Source of the DNA: Symsagittifera roscoffensis | Taxonomy: Eukaryota; Xenacoelomorpha; Acoela; Convolutidae | DNA: 64,000 nucleotides | Direction of reading: 5' to 3' | Assembly (NCBI RefSeq): GCF_963678635.1 | Contig: NC_087069.1 | Location: 23,036,360-23,100,359 of the forward strand | Part shown: positions 60,082-64,000 of the stretch, in pieces | Numbering within the stretch: position 1 is the first letter of the stretch | Layout of the letters: each line of letters starts with the position of its first letter | Translations under genes and position numbers: made by a program | The notes under the pieces: model-generated | Databases searched by the model: none | The model's input: only the letters and a program-made list of their open reading frames with translations | What the model was told of the DNA's origin: nothing

Positions 60082-61020
60082 TACCTAACCAGTTTTGGTG
60101 ATTAAAATGAAAAAATGAAAACTATTTTTAGTGAGATTGTAAACATTGTGATACGCCACCGAGCAGAGCTTTGAATTAGATAGAAATACAGCATGTGTAA
60201 TTAAAAGGGTTAAATTATCCAAAACATTTGTTAATAAGTCTATCATTCAATAGGATTATTTATTAAATCAGTATATTTTGCAAACGAATTTAGCAAATAT
60301 AGAAAAGATGAATTCTGATTAAGAGAAAGAAATGATTTTTTTTTTGGTTTTTTAAAATTTGTTTTAGCAGGTTAGATCACCATCAACAAAAAAGATTATT
60401 GTTTCCATTTTAAGTGCAGTGTTTTGACATCACATCAAGGAGAGAATCATGATAAGCTTGGATAGCAGAGCTTTGAAAGTTATAAAAATAGAGCACTTGT
60501 AAATATAGGGTTCAAGCGTCCAACAGTTTTTGTAATACATTTATCATTCAATTGGGTTATCTAATTTATCATAAATCATTTTTTTTGGAAGCAAACTTAT
60601 CAAATATTTAAAAAATGAATTCAGTGTAAGGGAAAGAAATGATTGTTTTTTGGTTTTTATGCAATATATTGTAGCAAGTTCGATCATCATCAACAAAATG
60701 GATTATTTTTTTCGTCTTAAGTGGAGTGATTTGAGATCACATTAAGCAAAGAATCATAATGTCAAATCAAACAATGAATGAAACAAGCGAGTAGTATTGA
60801 CATTTTATCATCTTTGGCGAGGCAAGTTTTTTCATGATTTCAAATCAACAGAAGCCAACATGATAGGGAGTTATCTGATTAAATTTTTTTTAGGCGAATG
60901 AAAGTTTCAGCGATTTGTTTTTCATATGAATTTAGGCAAAAAAAATGTACATGTCAACTAATCGGGAAATTGAATGAATGATGTCAGCGAAAGGAAGTCG
61001 ACGAACTGAAAGCGACAGAA

Positions 61021-61892
61021 TTAGCTAATGATTTTTTTCTCCATCATTTTTCCATACAACCAAAACAAGCTCTCGGCGTATGGGCACATGTACTCGTCGC
61101 TCGTCAGTTTGGCTTGTGGTTTCCATGGAAACAGTGAGCGGTAGAGAATCAGGGGACGCAAGGATATGTCGCCAAGTGTTTGCGGGGAGAGGTTCAATCC
61201 CAGCAGTCGACTCTTCTTTGGGTCCATCTGTGCATAACAACTGAACAGTACTCCGTCGACGAACAGATTCCCACAACGAGTCAGCGGTGCAGCAAACCCC
61301 TCCTTTGTAACTTCTGCAGTGTCGGTTACCTTCACAGAGTGTCCGGAATCCGAGAGAAGGCTCAATCCGGCATTTAGACTACTGACTAGTTCAATGCTCA
61401 TGGCTCCCCCTGTCATAATCAAGTGGTCATTGGATGCAAATGCTTCAGAGCCATCACTGCATACGATATGCTTAAAATCACAGGGTCCAGTCCCATAATG
61501 AAGCCAGGTCACAAAATCAGAATACTGAAATCTCTGTTTTTTAACATTGTAGCCCAGTATTTTATCGCCCTGCTTAAGTTCACGAATTGGCAACCGGAAT
61601 TCAGCGCGATTCCTCTGAACACTGACGTAAGAATCTAGAGGAAAGCATTTCCTGTTCGGTTTTGGAGGGTCCTTTGCAGTTAGCTCACGAGTATTTTCTT
61701 CGACTTCTGCTTGTATATCTGAGTTTGCTCCTCTCCAGCTGACTTCTTGTTCTCTCCGATCTATATCTTCTTGTTCTTTTTGTCTTTGCATCGAGCTTAT
61801 TTCCATTTCCAGCATCGCTTTACTTGCCGCTAACTGTCTAAGACCTTCTTCTTCGGCCGCTCGTCTTCTCTGTTTCTCTTGATTTTCCCTCT
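61021..61892 (-). CDS. Coiled-coil protein with hedgehog-type Hint domain (last exon)
   Basis: The frame opens after an acceptor (ATATATTACAG) at 61892 and ends in TAA at 61021, about 290 codons. It starts with a charged helix (ENQEKQRRRAAEEEGLRQLA, MQRQKEQEDIDRREQEV). Counting from the internal Met at 61815, the Hint domain starts at Cys57 (KCFPLDSYV), has IRELKQGDKILGY (77-89), the SNDHLIM block (S128, H131) and ends VDGVLFSCYA (186-195), the exact C-terminal signature of hedgehog Hint domains. A 69-residue tail follows. Hint domains cleave the chain before the first Cys through a thioester; in hedgehog a sterol then joins the N-part. Catalytic Cys and His are kept, so self-splitting is plausible. 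No signal peptide is visible; upstream exons on the minus strand are not identified, so topology is open. Confidence 0.75.
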
Positions 61893-63013
61893 CTGTAATA
61901 TATGGTTCATATTTTGATTTCTTAATTCATATTAAGTGAATCAAATATTGATTTGTCCGAGCAGAGCGGGTTTGACCAAGTTAAAATTGTCGTTGAGCTT
62001 AGCTGAAAATATTTAAAAAACACCCAATCTGAACGTATTCAATCTGAACATGATCCAAAATGAAAACTAATTTTTATGCGCCTTTGACCGCACTCCACCG
62101 AAACTGTATCTAAAAATAGTAAGCATAAAAAATTGTATATTACTTGAGACGTGTCAGCTGATTTGTTAGCATGAATTTGACAAATAGAACGGCAATTGGT
62201 TTGCGAAGAAGATGATTTTAAAAAAATTGTCAAAAATCAAACAACGGAACAGTTTTGGCATAATTATTTTTGATTAATTCGAAAACTATTGGCTGTCCAG
62301 TCTGTTTTGTACTTTGAGCTTGAAATTGAAAGCCCAGGAATGAGCGAGGTCATTTATGTTCAAGTTTTGCAGTAACAGTTTACTGTTTGTTTATTTTCAA
62401 TTGACGCTTTCTTATAGATTTTATCAGTTGATCGCTTTTTATTTCAATTCCTTTAGTCCTTTTTCTTATTGAATTAAAAAGCATTTTATTTTCTATTGAA
62501 TCTTATGTCTGGGGTGAGTTTGGCAAGAGTTATGTTTATTTGTAAAGTAAAGTTGCTCGTCTCGGTTGACTTCATGTATGTTTCATCTTTTTCGATCAAC
62601 TAAAAACAAATGCTCGACTTTAATCGACGCAAACGAGCTTTGTTTGAACTACCTCGACGGAGTTGGGATTTGTTTTTCGTTTAACATGTGGTATCCAAAA
62701 GTAAAAACTATATGGCTCAAAATATATATACTAGTGTAAAATTTCAGTTTGATGATTGTAAGATTTTTTCATAAATTGGCTTTGCTTAACCACGGGACGA
62801 CCATGTTCAAGGTGTGATTAGACATTGCTGGACGTATAGCTCGAGGGTTCTCGCTCGAGGTATATTTCGACCGTTCGCGAGATTTTTTTACTCTAATATG
62901 TTCCAAATGTACTCAAATGAGGTATGCTTTGTTTGTGCAGAGCAAAAGCTCGAGATGTTTCCACCCTACACGAAAGATGTAACGACCGTTCTAATTGATA
63001 TTTTTTCCACCGT
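61893..63013. other. No further gene recognised
   Basis: Upstream (5') of the Hint exon on the minus strand I find no exon with convincing splice sites. The stretch near 62039-62233 is related to the repeats at 58.9-59.9 kb (ACGTCTCAA and the GCACTCCACCGAAACTGTAT flank). The rest is AT-rich. Confidence 0.45.
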
Positions 63014-63095
63014 CATTACGAGGCCAACCAGTGCACTGGATAGGCGCATGATTTTGTGACTTGATGTTCCTGGATTCCAGAGACAAGCCTTTAAA
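63014..63095 (-). repeat. Solo end of the CATTACGAGG element family
   Basis: CATTACGAGGCCAACCAGTG, ATAGGCGCATGATTTTGTG and GGATTCCAGAGACAAGCC match, in reverse, the last 80 bp of the macrosatellite element and of the MITE at 49203-49404. The other terminus is not found nearby. Confidence 0.75.
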
Positions 63096-63098
63096 CAG

Positions 63099-63173
63099 GT
63101 TGAAATTTTTTCGGAACGATCCAAGAAATTGGAAGAACAAATAACGAACAAGGGGAGCGTCTTCGTAAAATTT
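63099..63173 (+). CDS. Small exon candidate (25 codons)
   Basis: It is bounded by an acceptor (CCTTTAAACAG) and a donor (GTAAGCC), with one open frame of phase 0-0: VEIFSERSKKLEEQITNKGS then VFVKF. It reads as a short amphipathic helix. Its acceptor lies in the end of the CATTACGAGG repeat, so the exon may use a transposon-supplied splice site. No partner exons are assigned. Confidence 0.35.
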
Positions 63174-63326
63174 GTAAGCCAATAGTGTTTAGAGCAAATA
63201 CATCAAAAAATCATTAGGATTTTGGAGACTATTGCAATTTTCAGTATGTTACAACTTATAACCTCGTGCACACGATGACGATCATTTTCAAAAAAATTTT
63301 AAAACGGCTTCTGGTACTCCAACTGA

Positions 63327-63880
63327 ATGAATTTTAAACAGAAACAAAAACAAAAAGAAATTGACCAAAAATTAACAAAGAAATTATTACCAAGAAAAAA
63401 CATCCAATCACAAATCAACTCCCGCTTCACACCAGCTTCCGACTCAAAATATGGAAAGTTGGTACTGATACCGAGTTTCTCAACAGAAAAATTGCAACCA
63501 TTCGGAAAAAGACCCTACCAAATTATTGTAAAATCAACTGATGTTAGATATAATTTTTTAACAAAAACATAACAACAGAGAAATAGTCGCTTACACCATC
63601 ATCACAATTAATACAATTATAAGACACACTTATAATACACAATTATACTACTTTACTGGTCTTCCCAACAATGAATCACCAAAGGCAACAAAAAAAAACC
63701 TTCTAGAAATCTCCACATTACTAGAACAAAATACAAACTTATCCACACAGAACTATCAAACATTCATCCCACAAACAAAACCTTTGAAAAAATCAGAGTT
63801 AACAATACATCTGAATGAAAATGGTAGAAAGTATGTATCATGCAATTGCTTTACTAAACAGAAAATGAAACCTCAGTAAG
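63327..63880 (+). pseudogene. LTR-retrotransposon integrase C-terminus, decayed
   Basis: The frame 63327-63572 contains SDSKYGKLVLIPSF, EKLQPFGKRPYQIIVKSTDV and RYNFLTKT, which match the integrase C-terminal (GPY/F) module of Gypsy-like polyproteins: DLVLIP, then kLQP...GPYQII, then a Tyr-Leu strand. After a stop and frame change the next frame continues NREIVAYTIITINT, in the place of the usual V-HRNxIxPYYPK tail, on to about 63877. The rest of pol and any LTR lie outside the window or are lost. Confidence 0.5.
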
Positions 63881-64000
63881 ATTCTATTGGCTCCATACAT
63901 TTCCTTTTTGATTACATAACACAGTTCATTTTTCTGACTTGATATACCTGAACAAATCCAGTGACAGAAACTGTCCAATCACTGCGTAGCTTTCTTCAAA

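Larger units (their letters stand above)
58784..60740. repeat. Interleaved diverged repeats (about 200-bp and 290-bp families)
   Basis: Family 1: TTGAAATTATTTTAA to CGTCTCAAATAGTA at 58784-58990 and 59413-59632, sharing CGACAGAAAGCAACGTGATT. Family 2: GTGATACGCCACC..AGAGC, then ATTCAATAGG, ATGAATTCTG.TAAG.GAAAG and GATCACCATCAACAAA, at about 59060-59330, 60145-60410 and 60455-60720. The last two start about 307 bp apart. Two fold-back elements are inserted between the copies. No coding capacity. Confidence 0.7.

Overview
The window looks like AT-rich nuclear DNA of a eukaryote, most likely an invertebrate animal. Evidence: split coding regions with GT-AG introns, kilobases of satellite, a Penelope-like element, two kinds of non-LTR retrotransposon, terminal-inverted-repeat (TIR) elements, a hedgehog-type Hint domain and an NLR-like HEPN/NB-ARC gene. 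No bacterial operon structure, CRISPR array or rRNA is seen. I cannot name the species.

Left part (1-28.8 kb): repeats only. Positions 1-12.3 kb are a diverged tandem satellite with a monomer of about 108 bp, organised into higher-order repeats of about 1.2 kb and then about 2.0 kb. At 12.3-15.3 kb lies a truncated copy of a DNA element whose terminal regions are packed with short inverted motifs; a fuller copy with both termini is at 25.6-28.65 kb. Between them is a macrosatellite with a period of 1256-1258 bp (one unit 1312 bp). Each unit fuses the 3' part of that element to a piece of the 108-bp satellite. About 4 kb on each side of the macrosatellite is duplicated at a distance of about 13 kb.

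Middle part (28.8-44.7 kb): a small two-exon gene candidate on + (29.15-29.48 kb), then on the minus strand an NLR-like gene. Its first 562 codons (44689-43001) are intact: HEPN domain, coiled coil, NB-ARC/STAND ATPase. The downstream frame is broken by stops. A TPR-coding tail is found 12 kb away at 30.3-29.9 kb. The coding pieces at 42.23 kb and 30.32 kb each abut a CCCGGGTTGACC terminus and a TG dinucleotide. Removing the 11.9 kb between them with one TG rejoins the reading frame, so I infer that a large TIR-bounded insertion split the gene. Inside that interval are a dead Penelope-like element with a PHD finger inserted in its reverse transcriptase, a decayed Jockey/CR1-type RT, a 593-bp tandem duplication and a 183-bp repeat array carrying long palindromes.

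Right part (44.7-64 kb): small TIR elements of several families, a second CCCGGG-bounded interval containing a 5'-truncated RT with a restriction-like endonuclease, exon-like islands on +, a minus-strand coiled-coil/Hint gene (61.0-61.9 kb), fold-back elements, and an LTR-retrotransposon integrase tail at the right edge. Apart from the NLR-like gene, the Hint gene and a few orphan exons, nearly everything is repeat-derived. Statements about gene function rest on motif reading only; no database search was possible.
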